Source: Kiritimatiellia bacterium (lineage in GTDB: Bacteria; Verrucomicrobiota; Kiritimatiellia; RFP12; UBA3636). From it: a DNA stretch of 15,485 nucleotides. A model generated the notes under the pieces. The model was given only the letters and a program-made list of their open reading frames with translations, did no database searches and was not told the DNA's origin. The first letter of the stretch is position 1. The number at the start of each line of letters is the position of its first letter. The position numbers were made by a program, and so were the translations under genes. This document shows positions 1 through 8,532 of this stretch, one piece after another. The stretch is taken from assembly GCA_017476965.1 (NCBI GenBank), contig JAFUXX010000111.1, positions 1-15,485 on the forward strand. The letters run 5' to 3'.

Positions 1-1
1 C

Positions 2-1897
2 TTCGCGCCAGGCGGCGGCGACGCCTTCCGGCAGCGGCGCTTCGACGGCGCGCGGCAGCGCGAGACGCCCCGCGAGCGCGCCGTGGAAGGCGTCGAGGAA
101 TTTTTCGTCGCCGCGCGTCGCGAGGTACCACGCTTCGCCTTTGCCGAAGGCGTGGCGCACGAGGGCGGGGGCGCCGGCGTAGAAGTCGCGCCCGTACGCC
201 GCCACGGTCTCGGCGCCGTCTTCGGGGTGGACCACTTCGCACACGAGCGAAGCCCCGAACTTGCCGGCGAGTCCGAGCGTGTTGCCGGCGGCGGGGACTA
301 TTTCGTTGCTTTCGTCGTCGTACAGGTAGTCCGTCTCTTCGGCCCAGACTCCGAGCACTTTGCGCAGCGGCCCCGGGAACCCGCCGCGGAAGCACAGCCC
401 CGTCGGGCCCACGACGCCCGTGAGCCACGTGGCGACGAACGTGCCGCCCGCCGCGACGAAGCGCTCGACCCTTTCGGCGAACCCGTCGCGCAGCATGAAG
501 AGGCTCGGCGCGACGACGAGAGAGTACCCGTCGAGCGGCGCGTCGCCGTCCACGACGTCCACCTGCACGCCGCGTTTCCAGTACGGGCGGTAGTGCGCGG
601 CGACGGTGTCCGCGTTGCCCCGTTTGACCGCGTCGAGCGGCCCCTGCGACGCCTTGAGCGCCCAGTCGCTCTCGCGGTCGAAGATCATGGCGACTTTGGG
701 GCGCACCACGGAGCCGAGTGCCGGGCGCAACGCTTCGAGGTCGCGCCCGACTTGCGCGACTTCCTTGAACATCCGCGTGTTGCCGGTGCCTTCGTGGTCG
801 ATCACCGCGCCGTGGAATTTTTCCGATCCCCCGCGCCCTTTGCGGATCTGGAAGTACTGGACGGAGTCCGACCCGTGCGCCACGGCCTGGATCGACTTCA
901 TGCGGTGCTGTCCCGGACGCAGCAGGCGGTTGTGGTGGTACCAGTTCACGGGCCCCGGGCTCGATTCCATCATGAGGAACGGACGGCCGGGCTTGAGCGA
1001 GCGCATGTAGTCGTGCGCGAGCGCGATGAAGCAGGCCTGCTTTTCGGTTCCCCCGGGGCGCTCGTGGCACTGCGGGTAGCAGTCCCACGAAACGACGTCG
1101 ATCTCCTTGGCGAGCTTGGCGTAGTCGAGCCCGTCGTAGAAGCCCATCATGTTCGTCGTGACGGGCACGCCGGGCGAGAGGCGGCGGAGAGGCTCGACTT
1201 CGTTGCGCAGGAAATCCGCGGTCTGGTGCGACACGAAGCGGCGCCAGTCGAGGACGAGGCCGTCGACCGAGTCGTCGATCTGCTCGATCTGGTTCCAGTC
1301 CGTGTACGTGTGGCTCCAGAACCCTGTCCACCACGCCCGGTTCACAGCGTCGAGCGTTCCGTACTTGGCGCGCAGCCACGCGCGGAACGCTTCGATGCAG
1401 AGCGGGCAGCGGCAGTCGCCGCCGTACTCGTTGGAAACGTGCCAAAGCGCGAGCGCCGGGTGCTTGCCGTAGCGCGAGGCGAGCGCTTCGTTGATCCTTT
1501 TCACCGCCGCCCGGTAGACGGGGGACGTGAAGCAGTGGTTGTGGCGACGCCCCTGGAGCGCGCGCAGCGGCGGGCGGTCCGTCGGCCAGTCCATGCGGCG
1601 GATTTCGGGATTCGCCGCCGCGAGCCAGTTGGGCTTGGCGCCGGAAGGCGTGGCGAGCACCACCGCCATGCCGCGGTCCGCGGCGCGGTCCATGACGTCG
1701 TCGAGCCAGCCGAATTCGTACCGCCCCTCTTCCGGCTCCAGCGCCGTCCAGGAGAAAATCCCGACGGAGACGGAATTGATCCCGGCCTGCGGGAAAAGTG
1801 CGAAATCTTCGTCCACGATGCCCGGAACGTGGCGCCACTGGTCCGGGTTGTAGTCGCCGCCGTGGAGGAAAAACGGGAATTTTGTCGCGGTTTTCAT
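2..1897 (-). CDS. GH42 beta-galactosidase, C-terminus cut by the window edge
   Basis: Glycoside hydrolase family 42 enzyme that should hydrolyse terminal beta-D-galactosyl bonds of oligosaccharides. The minus frame is open without a stop from ATG at 1897 to the left edge (632 codons); family members are usually about 650-700 residues, so only the last part is missing. Residues 1-390 form the TIM barrel. It opens with the family-typical GGDYNPDQW, and the acid/base is Glu157 in SNEYGG. The nucleophile is Glu311 in FLMMES, followed by PGPVNW. Cys122, Cys162, Cys164 and Cys167 match the zinc-site cysteines of thermophilic GH42 enzymes. From about residue 398 (RPKVAMIFDRESDW) comes the trimerisation domain. 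There is no signal peptide, so it is probably cytoplasmic. It lies 70 bp downstream of the AsmA-like gene and is probably co-transcribed. No Shine-Dalgarno sequence precedes the start. Family assignment is secure; the natural substrate is not. Confidence 0.95.
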   Translation of the reverse strand, partial: MKTATKFPFFLHGGDYNPDQWRHVPGIVDEDFALFPQAGINSVSVGIFSWTALEPEEGRYEFGWLDDVMDRAADRGMAVVLATPSGAKPNWLAAANPEIRRMDWPTDRPPLRALQGRRHNHCFTSPVYRAAVKRINEALASRYGKHPALALWHVSNEYGGDCRCPLCIEAFRAWLRAKYGTLDAVNRAWWTGFWSHTYTDWNQIEQIDDSVDGLVLDWRRFVSHQTADFLRNEVEPLRRLSPGVPVTTNMMGFYDGLDYAKLAKEIDVVSWDCYPQCHERPGGTEKQACFIALAHDYMRSLKPGRPFLMMESSPGPVNWYHHNRLLRPGQHRMKSIQAVAHGSDSVQYFQIRKGRGGSEKFHGAVIDHEGTGNTRMFKEVAQVGRDLEALRPALGSVVRPKVAMIFDRESDWALKASQGPLDAVKRGNADTVAAHYRPYWKRGVQVDVVDGDAPLDGYSLVVAPSLFMLRDGFAERVERFVAAGGTFVATWLTGVVGPTGLCFRGGFPGPLRKVLGVWAEETDYLYDDESNEIVPAAGNTLGLAGKFGASLVCEVVHPEDGAETVAAYGRDFYAGAPALVRHAFGKGEAWYLATRGDEKFLDAFHGALAGRLALPRAVEAPLPEGVAAAWRE

Positions 1898-1967
1898 GTC
1901 GCGTGTGTTGCGTTTGGCCACGCCGAGGCCCGCAACGGCGCGCGGCGGGGGAGGGAAAGGACGGGGT

Positions 1968-3731
1968 TCAGCGGGTGGCGCGCGATTTCGAGAACGGCGA
2001 GAGCGACCATTTGGCGTCCGTCACGCTGCCCGTGCCGCGCACGCCGAGCAGACCGGAGAGCGGATGCAGCAGCGAGCGCAGGCGGCGCCCGAGCCACGTC
2101 CTGCCGTTGAGAACGCGGACCCGCGCCGCGACGTCGAGGTCCGTGCCGTCCTGCGCCGCGGTGCCGTCGCCGTCGATGCTGAACGCCGCGCCCGACACTT
2201 CGAAGCGCGACACGTTCCAGCGTCCGCCGTCGAGCGTCGCGCGCAGGCTCGCGTTCGCGCGGTTCACCGCCGAATCCACTCCGGGGACGAATCTCGCGAT
2301 GACGTCGGCGAGGCCCGAGAAAAGCGGGATGCGGAACAGGCGGGCTTCGACGATGTCGGCCGCGAACGCGCCGCCGCCGCCGAGGCCTCCCGTCGGCAGG
2401 GAGACCGAGCCCGCGATCGTGCCGCCGAAGACTTCGGCGGAAATGTCCGGGAAGTCGAGCGTCCCGCCTCCCGCGGTGCCGGAAACCGCGACGTTGCCCA
2501 GCTCCACGCCGCGCACCGCGGCCGACGCCGCCGTTGCGGCTAGGCGCAGCGCAGTGCGCTCCCGCCCCCGCGGGCCGAAGCCGAGCGTCCCGCTGCATCG
2601 TATTTCGACCGGGCCGTCGAACGACACTCCGGCCTCCGCCGCCTGCCTCCCCATTCCGGCGATGCCGGCGAGGCAGAGCGGGTCGATCCCGGAAACGCAG
2701 TCCACCGCGACCGTGCCGCCCGGGACGTCCACCGCGAGCGTTCCGGAAAGGTTCCCCTCGGGGCGGATCAGTTCCGCTTCGCCGACGTCGACGCGGCTCC
2801 ACGAATCGGTCCCGCCCGCGCGCGCCGTGGCGGAAAAGCCGGCGAACCTGGCGCCGTCCACGCGGAACGGGCCGGACCGCACCGTCGCGCCCAGCGAGCG
2901 CTTCCCGTTTTCCGGATCCCAGCAGAACGCGGTTTCGAGATGCGGCGGAAGGAACGGAAATTCGATTTTTTCGAGCACGCCGGCGATTCCCGCGCAGTCG
3001 AGGGCGCGGAGCAGCGGCGCGAGTTTCGTGAAATCGAGGTCGCCTTCGCAGTCCGCCTCCACGGCCGGCGCCGCGGGGTCGATCCCGACGCGTCCGCGTA
3101 TCGTCTGCGCCCTTTCGCCCGGGGCTTCGAACGACGCGGACGCGTTTTCGACGCGGATTTCGCCGGCGTCGGAAACAACCGTCCCGCCGACGTTCCGCAC
3201 TTCGAAGTCCGGGTGCCGGAACGCGGCGGCGCCGGAGATGCCGCCGATTGCGACGCGGCGCACGGAGAAGTCCACCGGGCCGAATCCGGGAAGCCCGCCG
3301 TCGCCGGAGCCGCCGCCGAGCGACGCGATCGAGGAGGCGTCCAGTTCGAGCGACCGCATGGAAATGCCGCGGAGCCAGCCGGCCCCGGGCACGATCGAAT
3401 CCGGGCTGAAAACGATTTCCGCGCCCGACGCCGAAATCGCGGCGCGGCGCGAATCCGCGCCGCCGGCTGCGGGATAAACGGCGACGGACCCCGCCTTGAG
3501 GACGATGCGCGGGAGGACGTGGAGCGAAACGTCCGTCGCCTCGACTTGCATCCCGTCGGAGGAAAGCGCCTTGGAAAGCCGGCGCTCCCACGACGACGGG
3601 AATCCGGCCGCCGCGCGCCAGAGGACGAAAACGGCCGCGATTGCGACGACCGCCGCCGCCGCGCGGATCGCCCGCCCGAGCTTGGAACGCGGTCGTTTCC
3701 CGGGAAACGGATTGTGGCTTGTCGTGCCCAT
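1968..3731 (-). CDS. AsmA-like inner-membrane-anchored protein
   Basis: A 587-residue protein. It has a basic N-terminus (residues 11-23), one membrane segment at about 24-43 (Ala/Val-rich, ending FVLW), and then a long extracytoplasmic region of beta-strand-rich, Gly/Ala/Val/Asp-alternating sequence. Phrases such as DVSLHVLPRIVLKAGSV and AEVFGGTIAGSVSLP, and the C-terminal run RVRVLNGRTWLG to VRGTGSVTDAKWSL, fit the AsmA/YhdP/TamB superfamily. Known members bridge inner and outer membranes and help phospholipid or outer-membrane-protein transport. The reading frame continues upstream to 3974, but that stretch overlaps the divergent promoter region. I chose ATG 3731 because a good promoter (-10 at 3777-3782) would start transcription near 3769, and because it puts the membrane segment near the N-terminus. 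No clear Shine-Dalgarno sequence is seen. The superfamily call is by style rather than a diagnostic motif. Confidence 0.75.
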   Translation of the reverse strand: MGTTSHNPFPGKRPRSKLGRAIRAAAAVVAIAAVFVLWRAAAGFPSSWERRLSKALSSDGMQVEATDVSLHVLPRIVLKAGSVAVYPAAGGADSRRAAISASGAEIVFSPDSIVPGAGWLRGISMRSLELDASSIASLGGGSGDGGLPGFGPVDFSVRRVAIGGISGAAAFRHPDFEVRNVGGTVVSDAGEIRVENASASFEAPGERAQTIRGRVGIDPAAPAVEADCEGDLDFTKLAPLLRALDCAGIAGVLEKIEFPFLPPHLETAFCWDPENGKRSLGATVRSGPFRVDGARFAGFSATARAGGTDSWSRVDVGEAELIRPEGNLSGTLAVDVPGGTVAVDCVSGIDPLCLAGIAGMGRQAAEAGVSFDGPVEIRCSGTLGFGPRGRERTALRLAATAASAAVRGVELGNVAVSGTAGGGTLDFPDISAEVFGGTIAGSVSLPTGGLGGGGAFAADIVEARLFRIPLFSGLADVIARFVPGVDSAVNRANASLRATLDGGRWNVSRFEVSGAAFSIDGDGTAAQDGTDLDVAARVRVLNGRTWLGRRLRSLLHPLSGLLGVRGTGSVTDAKWSLSPFSKSRATR

Positions 3732-3776
3732 CAGGAAGACTCGGCCGCGCGTTTCGGCGCGGTTTCTCGCGGCGGA

Positions 3777-3806
3777 ATGATAGGACATCGCCGAATCCGG
3801 TGTCAA
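3777..3806 (-). promoter_or_regulatory. Sigma70-type promoter of the AsmA-like/GH42 operon
   Basis: Read on the minus strand, a perfect TTGACA (-35, positions 3806-3801) is followed after 18 bp by TATCAT (-10, positions 3782-3777), five of six matches to consensus. Transcription would start near 3769, leaving a leader of roughly 38 nt before ATG 3731. The GC-rich palindromic run CCGCGCGCGG lies just upstream (about 3812-3821), between this promoter and the divergent plus-strand promoter. Confidence 0.7.
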
Positions 3807-3844
3807 ATTTCCCGCGCGCGGAAAAATCCGGGCGCGCGAGGGCG

Positions 3845-3873
3845 TTGACCGGGGCGGGAGTTTGCGGTATAGT
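3845..3873 (+). promoter_or_regulatory. Sigma70-type promoter of the beta-helix/GH50-1 operon
   Basis: TTGACC (-35, 3845-3850), a 17-bp spacer, then TATAGT (-10, 3868-3873): five of six matches in each box with optimal spacing, and AT-rich boxes standing out in very GC-rich DNA. The predicted start is near 3880, giving a leader of about 80 nt. Its -35 box is 38 bp from the -35 box of the divergent minus-strand promoter, so one bound regulator could affect both. Confidence 0.75.
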
Positions 3874-3942
3874 CGCCCCCGACGGAAGCCGTGAGACACC
3901 GGCCTACCCGTCGCGACAACAAAACCCACATCCAAGAGAACT

Positions 3943-3950
3943 GAGAAAGG
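3943..3950 (+). promoter_or_regulatory. Ribosome binding site of the beta-helix gene
   Basis: GAGAAAGG lies 8 nt before ATG 3959. It is the clearest purine-rich ribosome-binding sequence in the window; most other genes here have none recognisable. Together with the signal peptide that begins at 3959, it selects this start over upstream in-frame ATGs such as 3641, which lie before the promoter. Confidence 0.6.
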
Positions 3951-3958
3951 TTCAGAAG

Positions 3959-6700
3959 ATGACCCGTTCCGCAAAAACGGCGTTTTTCGCCGCAGCGGCT
4001 TTGGCCGCGTTCGCGCCCGCGCTCCGGGCGACCGATTATTACGTTTCCGTCGACGGCGACGACGAGTCCGACGGTCTCTCCGCCGAATACCCGTTCGCGA
4101 CGCTCGACAAGGCGATCATCACCGCCACGGCGGCTGGCGACGTCATTCACGTCGCAACGGGCGAATACCTGACCGGCTATCCCGAATACGTGGCCCAGAC
4201 CGACAATGCCAAGTGGGGGCCCAATCTCAAGGCCAAGCTCGTCGGCGGCGGCGCTTCGCGCGACGGCGTCGTGATCAAGTCGCATGGCGAGTACCGCACT
4301 CTCCGCATGGCGGCGGGCTCCTGGCTCGAAAACGTCACCGTCGTCGGCGTCACCGACATATCCATCGCCGACAGGGGCGGTGCGATCGAAATTTCCGGCG
4401 GCACGGTCACGAACTGCGTCGTCCGCGACGGCACCTCCTACGCCAACGGCAACGTCTCCGGCGGCAACCTCTACGTCAACAACAACGACGCGCTCGTGGT
4501 CGATTGCGAAATCTACGGCGGCCGCGCCAAGAAGCGCGGCGGCAACGTCTATCTCGACCGCGGCACCGTCCTGAATTGCACGATCCACGACGGCGTCTGC
4601 GAAGACAACATCGGCGGCAACGTCTACCAGTACCAGGGCCTCCTGAAGGGCTGCACCATCTACGGCGGCACGGCGCTGAACGACGGCGGCAACGTCCGCA
4701 TGAACGGCTCCGGCACGATGGAAGATTGCTACATCTACGGCGGCGTCGTGCAGGCGAACGAAAAGAAGGGCGCCAACGTTTACATGGACTCCTCCGCCAA
4801 GATGTCCCGCTGCCGCCTCTCCGGCGGCTCCCACGCCGGCGGCTACAACGGCGGAAGCCTCGCGATCGGCTCTGCCACGGCCGTAGTCGAAGACTGCCTG
4901 GTCGAGGGGAGCGAGTGCGGCGGCGTTCTCTTCGTCGGAACGTCGTATCTCTACAACTGCACCGTCGTCGACAACGACAAGTACGGCATTTGGGCGTGGA
5001 ACGCCAGCTCGCACGTGTTCGACACCGTGATCTACGGAAACACGGAAAACGGTTCCAACAAGGACTGGACGGGCAACATCACCGGTTCTTCGGGCGAATT
5101 CGTGAACAACGCCGTGACCGAATCCGGAAGCCGCCACACGACGAGCGCTTACCCGTCAGTCGTCCTGCTCGCCGACGACTCGGCGTTCGCCGATTACGCC
5201 GGCGGCGACTACCGTCCCGCCGCAGGCGGGCCGCTCGTCGATGCCGGTGCCTCCGATACGCGCGGCGTCGCGGCTTCTACGACCGACCTTGACGGCAACC
5301 TGCGCACGAGCGGCGTCATCGACATCGGCTGCTACGAATACCAGAAGCCCGACATGGTCGTGCACATCGACGACGCGCAGTACAGCCAGGCGTTCGCCCC
5401 GGCGACCGTCGTGTTCTCGCATTCGACCGACAATTCGGCCTCGCCCGAAAACGTCGTCTTCACCTACGACTTCGGCGACGGCTCCGACGCCGCCACGACC
5501 GCCGGGGGGACGATTTCCCACGAATACGCCGAGCCCGGCATCTACACGGTTGCGATCTCGGCCGTGAACGACTGCGAAGAGGAAGAGGCGGAGATGGTCT
5601 ACGAGGGCTACGTGCGCGTGGCGTCGTCCACCGTTTACGTGACGCCAGGCAACCCCTCCGCCGGCACGTTCCCGTTCGACACTCCGGAAAAGGGCTACGG
5701 CAACCTCAAGACCGCGGTGCAGAACGCCCTCGACGGCTACACGCTCCTGCTCGGCGAGGGCGTCCACGAGACAGTCGACCAGGTTTCGTTCAACAAGGCG
5801 CTCGTCCTCCGCGGCGTCGGCGACACGCCGGAGGCGGTGGTCGTCCGCAACGTCACCGCGACGCCCGACACCTACTACCACCGGACGCTCGAAATGAACA
5901 ACGCCGCAGGCCGCATCGAGAACCTGACGATCGAGAACGGCTGCGTCCGCAACCAGAACGGCGGCAATCTCCGGCTCGTCACCGGCGTCGTTTCCAACTG
6001 CGTCATCCGCGGCGGCCTCGCCGTGGCCGACGGCGGCAACGCCGCCGGCGCGGGCGTGGAACTCGCCGGCGCGGGCACGCTCACCCACTGCATCGTTTCC
6101 AACAACGTCGTCCGCGGCACGTCTTCGAACGGCGGTCTCACCGGCGGCGCGGTTTTCGTGACCTACAACGCGAAAAACGGGCGCGTGTCGAACTGCCTCG
6201 TCGCGGGCAACGTCTACGAGACGAGCGGCGACACCGTGAAGTCCGGCGCGGCCGGCATCCGGTTCGGCGGCTCCAACGACAACACGCAGATCGAGAACAA
6301 CACCGTTGCCGGAAACGTCGTGGATGGCGAGCTTTCCGAGGATTCCGCCGGCATCCACTGCACCACGTGGTACGGCCGCCTGCGCAACAACGTCGTCGTG
6401 GGCAACTACGAGACGGGCAAGGCGAAGTACACGTCCGTGAAGGTTGATTTCGACCACTGCACCTGGGTCGGCAACGTCACGGACGACGACACGGCGCCGG
6501 AATCGCTCTTCGAGGATTTCGCCGGCTGCGACTACAGGCCGCGCCCCGGTTCCGTCGCCTTCAACGCGGGCGTGCTCGACGGGCTCGTCCTCCTTCCAGG
6601 CATCGACCTGGACGGAGAGGCCCGCGTCGCGTTCGGGAAAATCGACGCCGGATGCTACGAATGCCAGGCGCTTCCCGCCACGGTTCTCGTGGTCCGCTAG
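3959..6700 (+). CDS. Secreted double right-handed beta-helix protein with PKD domain and choice-of-anchor Q segments
   Basis: A 913-residue exported protein. Residues 1-23 are a signal peptide (basic MTRSAK, Ala/Phe-rich core, likely cleavage after ALRA). DYYVSVDGDDESDG starts the first parallel beta-helix (about 25-415), a fold shared with pectate lyases and adhesins. Its coils repeat Cys-x-Ile/Val-x-Gly-Gly with GGNV, with Cys at 153, 183, 207, 232, 257, 285, 313 and 334. Residues 417-460 (DYRPAAGGPLVDAGAS to DIGCYEY) match the choice-of-anchor Q pattern. A PKD domain follows (about 467-558, YDFGDGSD, ISHEYAEPGIYTVAIS). A second helix (about 560-857) and a second anchor-Q segment (858-901) complete the protein. 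No catalytic lyase residues can be assigned, so it may bind or cut polysaccharide at the surface. It ends LPATVLVVR with no visible PEP-CTERM or LPXTG signal. Its end overlaps the next gene. Confidence 0.9.
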   Translation: MTRSAKTAFFAAAALAAFAPALRATDYYVSVDGDDESDGLSAEYPFATLDKAIITATAAGDVIHVATGEYLTGYPEYVAQTDNAKWGPNLKAKLVGGGASRDGVVIKSHGEYRTLRMAAGSWLENVTVVGVTDISIADRGGAIEISGGTVTNCVVRDGTSYANGNVSGGNLYVNNNDALVVDCEIYGGRAKKRGGNVYLDRGTVLNCTIHDGVCEDNIGGNVYQYQGLLKGCTIYGGTALNDGGNVRMNGSGTMEDCYIYGGVVQANEKKGANVYMDSSAKMSRCRLSGGSHAGGYNGGSLAIGSATAVVEDCLVEGSECGGVLFVGTSYLYNCTVVDNDKYGIWAWNASSHVFDTVIYGNTENGSNKDWTGNITGSSGEFVNNAVTESGSRHTTSAYPSVVLLADDSAFADYAGGDYRPAAGGPLVDAGASDTRGVAASTTDLDGNLRTSGVIDIGCYEYQKPDMVVHIDDAQYSQAFAPATVVFSHSTDNSASPENVVFTYDFGDGSDAATTAGGTISHEYAEPGIYTVAISAVNDCEEEEAEMVYEGYVRVASSTVYVTPGNPSAGTFPFDTPEKGYGNLKTAVQNALDGYTLLLGEGVHETVDQVSFNKALVLRGVGDTPEAVVVRNVTATPDTYYHRTLEMNNAAGRIENLTIENGCVRNQNGGNLRLVTGVVSNCVIRGGLAVADGGNAAGAGVELAGAGTLTHCIVSNNVVRGTSSNGGLTGGAVFVTYNAKNGRVSNCLVAGNVYETSGDTVKSGAAGIRFGGSNDNTQIENNTVAGNVVDGELSEDSAGIHCTTWYGRLRNNVVVGNYETGKAKYTSVKVDFDHCTWVGNVTDDDTAPESLFEDFAGCDYRPRPGSVAFNAGVLDGLVLLPGIDLDGEARVAFGKIDAGCYECQALPATVLVVR

Positions 6701-8505
6701 GAAACACCGCGGTTCGCTTGCTTTCCGGTTTCGCCGCCGCGGTTCTTGCCGCGGCGGCGTCCGGCGCCGCGTCCGATCCCGGTCTTTCGCTCGCGCGCGG
6801 CCGCGCCGAGGCCGTCCAGAGCGGGCGGCTCGCGTTCGAGGGCGGCGGTTCCGTGGTGCTGAGCAGTTCCAGCGCGGAATGGTCGTCCGGCTTCCGGCTC
6901 CTGCCGCCGCCGGGCAGGGATTCGTTCGACCTGTCGTCCGGCCGCTACCTCGCGGCCGACGTCGAAAATCTCGGCGACCACCAGCAGCGGCTCTGCCTCC
7001 AGATCAAGGACGCCTCGCGCGACGTTTACGCCGGCATCGCCCTCGATCCAGGCGAAAAGGGAACGGTGAAGCTCCAGCTTCCGCACCAGTCGGTGTACGC
7101 TTTCCCGGCGGGCGCCAAGGGCGTGAAGACGCTCGACACCGCCGCGGTCACGAACATCGCGTTTCTCGTCGTGTGGCCGTACGAAGGGCAGTTCGCCGAC
7201 CTGCTGCGCTTCCGCGTCTCGAACGTGCGGCTCGACGGCGAACCGGACTGGGCGCGCTCCGTCGCTCCGGGCTCGTACCTGCCGTTCGTCGACAAGTTCG
7301 GCCAGTTCGCGCACGGCACGTGGAAGGGCAAGGTGGCGTCGTACGAAGATTTGCGCGCCGACTTCGCCGCCGAAACCGCCGCGCTCAAGCCGCCGCCCGC
7401 GTCCTGGGACGAGTTCGGCGGCTGGAAGGACGGCCCCCGCCTCGCCGCGACCGGAAACTTCCGCACCGAGAAGGTGGACGGCAAGTGGTGGCTCGTCACG
7501 CCGACGGGGCGCCTCTTCTGGTCGCTCGGCATCGACGTCGTGAAGATCGACAGCGACGCGCCGGACGGCCGCCTCCACCCCGATTGGTACGAAAGCCCGG
7601 CCCGGGCGTCGATGAGTTTCCCGACGTGGAACCTGCGCGAGAAGTTCGGCAAGACCGATTTCGCTCTCGACTACTGCGATTTCGTCATCCGCCGCCTCGA
7701 CTCGTGGGGAATCAACACGCTCGGCAACTGGTCCGAAAGCCTGTTCACGTCCGTTTCGCGCAAGCCGTACGCGATCGTCGCCGTCTCCAAGCCAGCCGGC
7801 GTGCCGTACCTCTCGGGCGGCTTCTACGACTCGCTCGACGCCACCTTCGCGGACAAGATGCGCGAGGCCGTGGCGGCGGCGTTCGCGGTGCCGGGCTCGG
7901 CGCTCGAAAACGCCGCGCTCGATCCGATGTGCATCGGGTTCTTCATCGACAACGAGCTCTCGTTCCCGTCCGACAGCGCGTACTACGAGCCGTACTTCAA
8001 GGCCTGCAAGGAGGCGCTCGCCGCCGCCGCGCCGGGCAAACTCTACCTCGGTTCCCGCTTCACCGGCCTGCGCAACTCCGACGCGCTCTGGAACGCCGCC
8101 GCGAAGTGGTGCGACGTGATTTCGGTCAATTCCTACGTGAACAGCGTGGAAGTTTTCGGACGCGGCGCCTACTCCGCTCCGGCGATCGACAAGCCGCTCC
8201 TGCACTCGGAGTTCCACTTCGGGACGATGCAACGCGGGATGTTCTCGGCGGGGCTGTGCCCGGTCGGCGACCAGTGCGAGCGCGCGCGCAGCTTCAAGCG
8301 CGTCGTCGAAGGCGCGCTGCGCCATCCGCTCTTCGTCGGCGCGCACTGGTTCCAGTACCGCGACCAGCCGCTCGTCGGCCGCGGCGACGGCGAAAACTAC
8401 CAGATCGGCTTCGTCGACGTCTGCGACCGCACGTACCCCAAACTCGCCGAAGCCGCCCGCGCGGTCGGCGAGGAGATGTACGAACTGCGGTCGTCCGCGA
8501 AGTGA
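6652..8505 (+). CDS. GH50-1: secreted GH50-type (beta-agarase family) hydrolase
   Basis: A 617-residue secreted hydrolase. An Arg/His-containing N-terminus and an Ala-rich core ending ASGAASD form a signal peptide. Residues of about 45-205 form an N-terminal beta-sandwich, carbohydrate-binding-like domain (LDPGEKGTVKLQLPH, RVSNVRLDGEPD). The catalytic TIM barrel starts near GNFRTEKVDGKWWLVTP. The acid/base is Glu435 (FFIDNELSF) and the nucleophile Glu520 (LLHSEFHFG), followed by HWFQYRDQPLVGRGDGENY, which resembles the GH50 C-terminal signature. Known GH50 enzymes are exo- or endo-beta-agarases; other galactans remain possible. The start is uncertain: ATG 6652, ATG 6661 and TTG 6718 are in frame and none has a good ribosome-binding site. 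Both ATGs lie inside the end of the beta-helix gene in another frame, which suggests translational coupling. The segment after the acid/base is much shorter than in GH50-2. Confidence 0.85.
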   Translation: MLRMPGASRHGSRGPLGNTAVRLLSGFAAAVLAAAASGAASDPGLSLARGRAEAVQSGRLAFEGGGSVVLSSSSAEWSSGFRLLPPPGRDSFDLSSGRYLAADVENLGDHQQRLCLQIKDASRDVYAGIALDPGEKGTVKLQLPHQSVYAFPAGAKGVKTLDTAAVTNIAFLVVWPYEGQFADLLRFRVSNVRLDGEPDWARSVAPGSYLPFVDKFGQFAHGTWKGKVASYEDLRADFAAETAALKPPPASWDEFGGWKDGPRLAATGNFRTEKVDGKWWLVTPTGRLFWSLGIDVVKIDSDAPDGRLHPDWYESPARASMSFPTWNLREKFGKTDFALDYCDFVIRRLDSWGINTLGNWSESLFTSVSRKPYAIVAVSKPAGVPYLSGGFYDSLDATFADKMREAVAAAFAVPGSALENAALDPMCIGFFIDNELSFPSDSAYYEPYFKACKEALAAAAPGKLYLGSRFTGLRNSDALWNAAAKWCDVISVNSYVNSVEVFGRGAYSAPAIDKPLLHSEFHFGTMQRGMFSAGLCPVGDQCERARSFKRVVEGALRHPLFVGAHWFQYRDQPLVGRGDGENYQIGFVDVCDRTYPKLAEAARAVGEEMYELRSSAK

Positions 8506-8532
8506 CCGATGCCGGTCCGCCGGAAAATCCGC

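Noticed and set aside
83..2110. Long plus-strand open frame of 675 codons opposite the GH42 gene
   Set aside because: Its translation is Arg/Val/Glu/Ala-rich low-complexity sequence with no family motifs. It is the antisense shadow of GH42, whose minus-strand catalytic motifs are unmistakable. High GC leaves few stops in antisense frames.
1894..3591. Minus-strand open frame of 565 codons in another frame of the AsmA-like gene
   Set aside because: An Arg-rich, out-of-frame product of high-GC DNA. The alternative frame encodes a membrane segment and regular beta-strand protein, and has a promoter.
3807..3844. GC-rich palindromic run between the divergent promoters as a defined operator
   Set aside because: CCGCGCGCGG is a perfect palindrome, but such runs are expected by chance in this GC-rich DNA and the flanks are not symmetric. 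It is noted only as context.
3641..3958. In-frame N-terminal extension of the beta-helix protein
   Set aside because: It would run through both promoters. The signal peptide and the GAGAAAGG ribosome-binding site point to ATG 3959.
3732..3974. Upstream starts for the AsmA-like protein (3974 or 3788)
   Set aside because: Both lie upstream of the predicted transcription start near 3769 and add sequence without domain features ahead of the membrane segment.
4415..4960. Direct-repeat array resembling CRISPR in the beta-helix gene
   Set aside because: The recurring GGCGGCAACGTC pieces are in-frame codons for GGNV coils with variable spacing, so they are protein repeats and not spacer-repeat units.
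8506..8532. Terminator after GH50-1
   Set aside because: Only a four-base-pair CCGG/CCGG stem is present and no T-run follows, so it is too weak to call.
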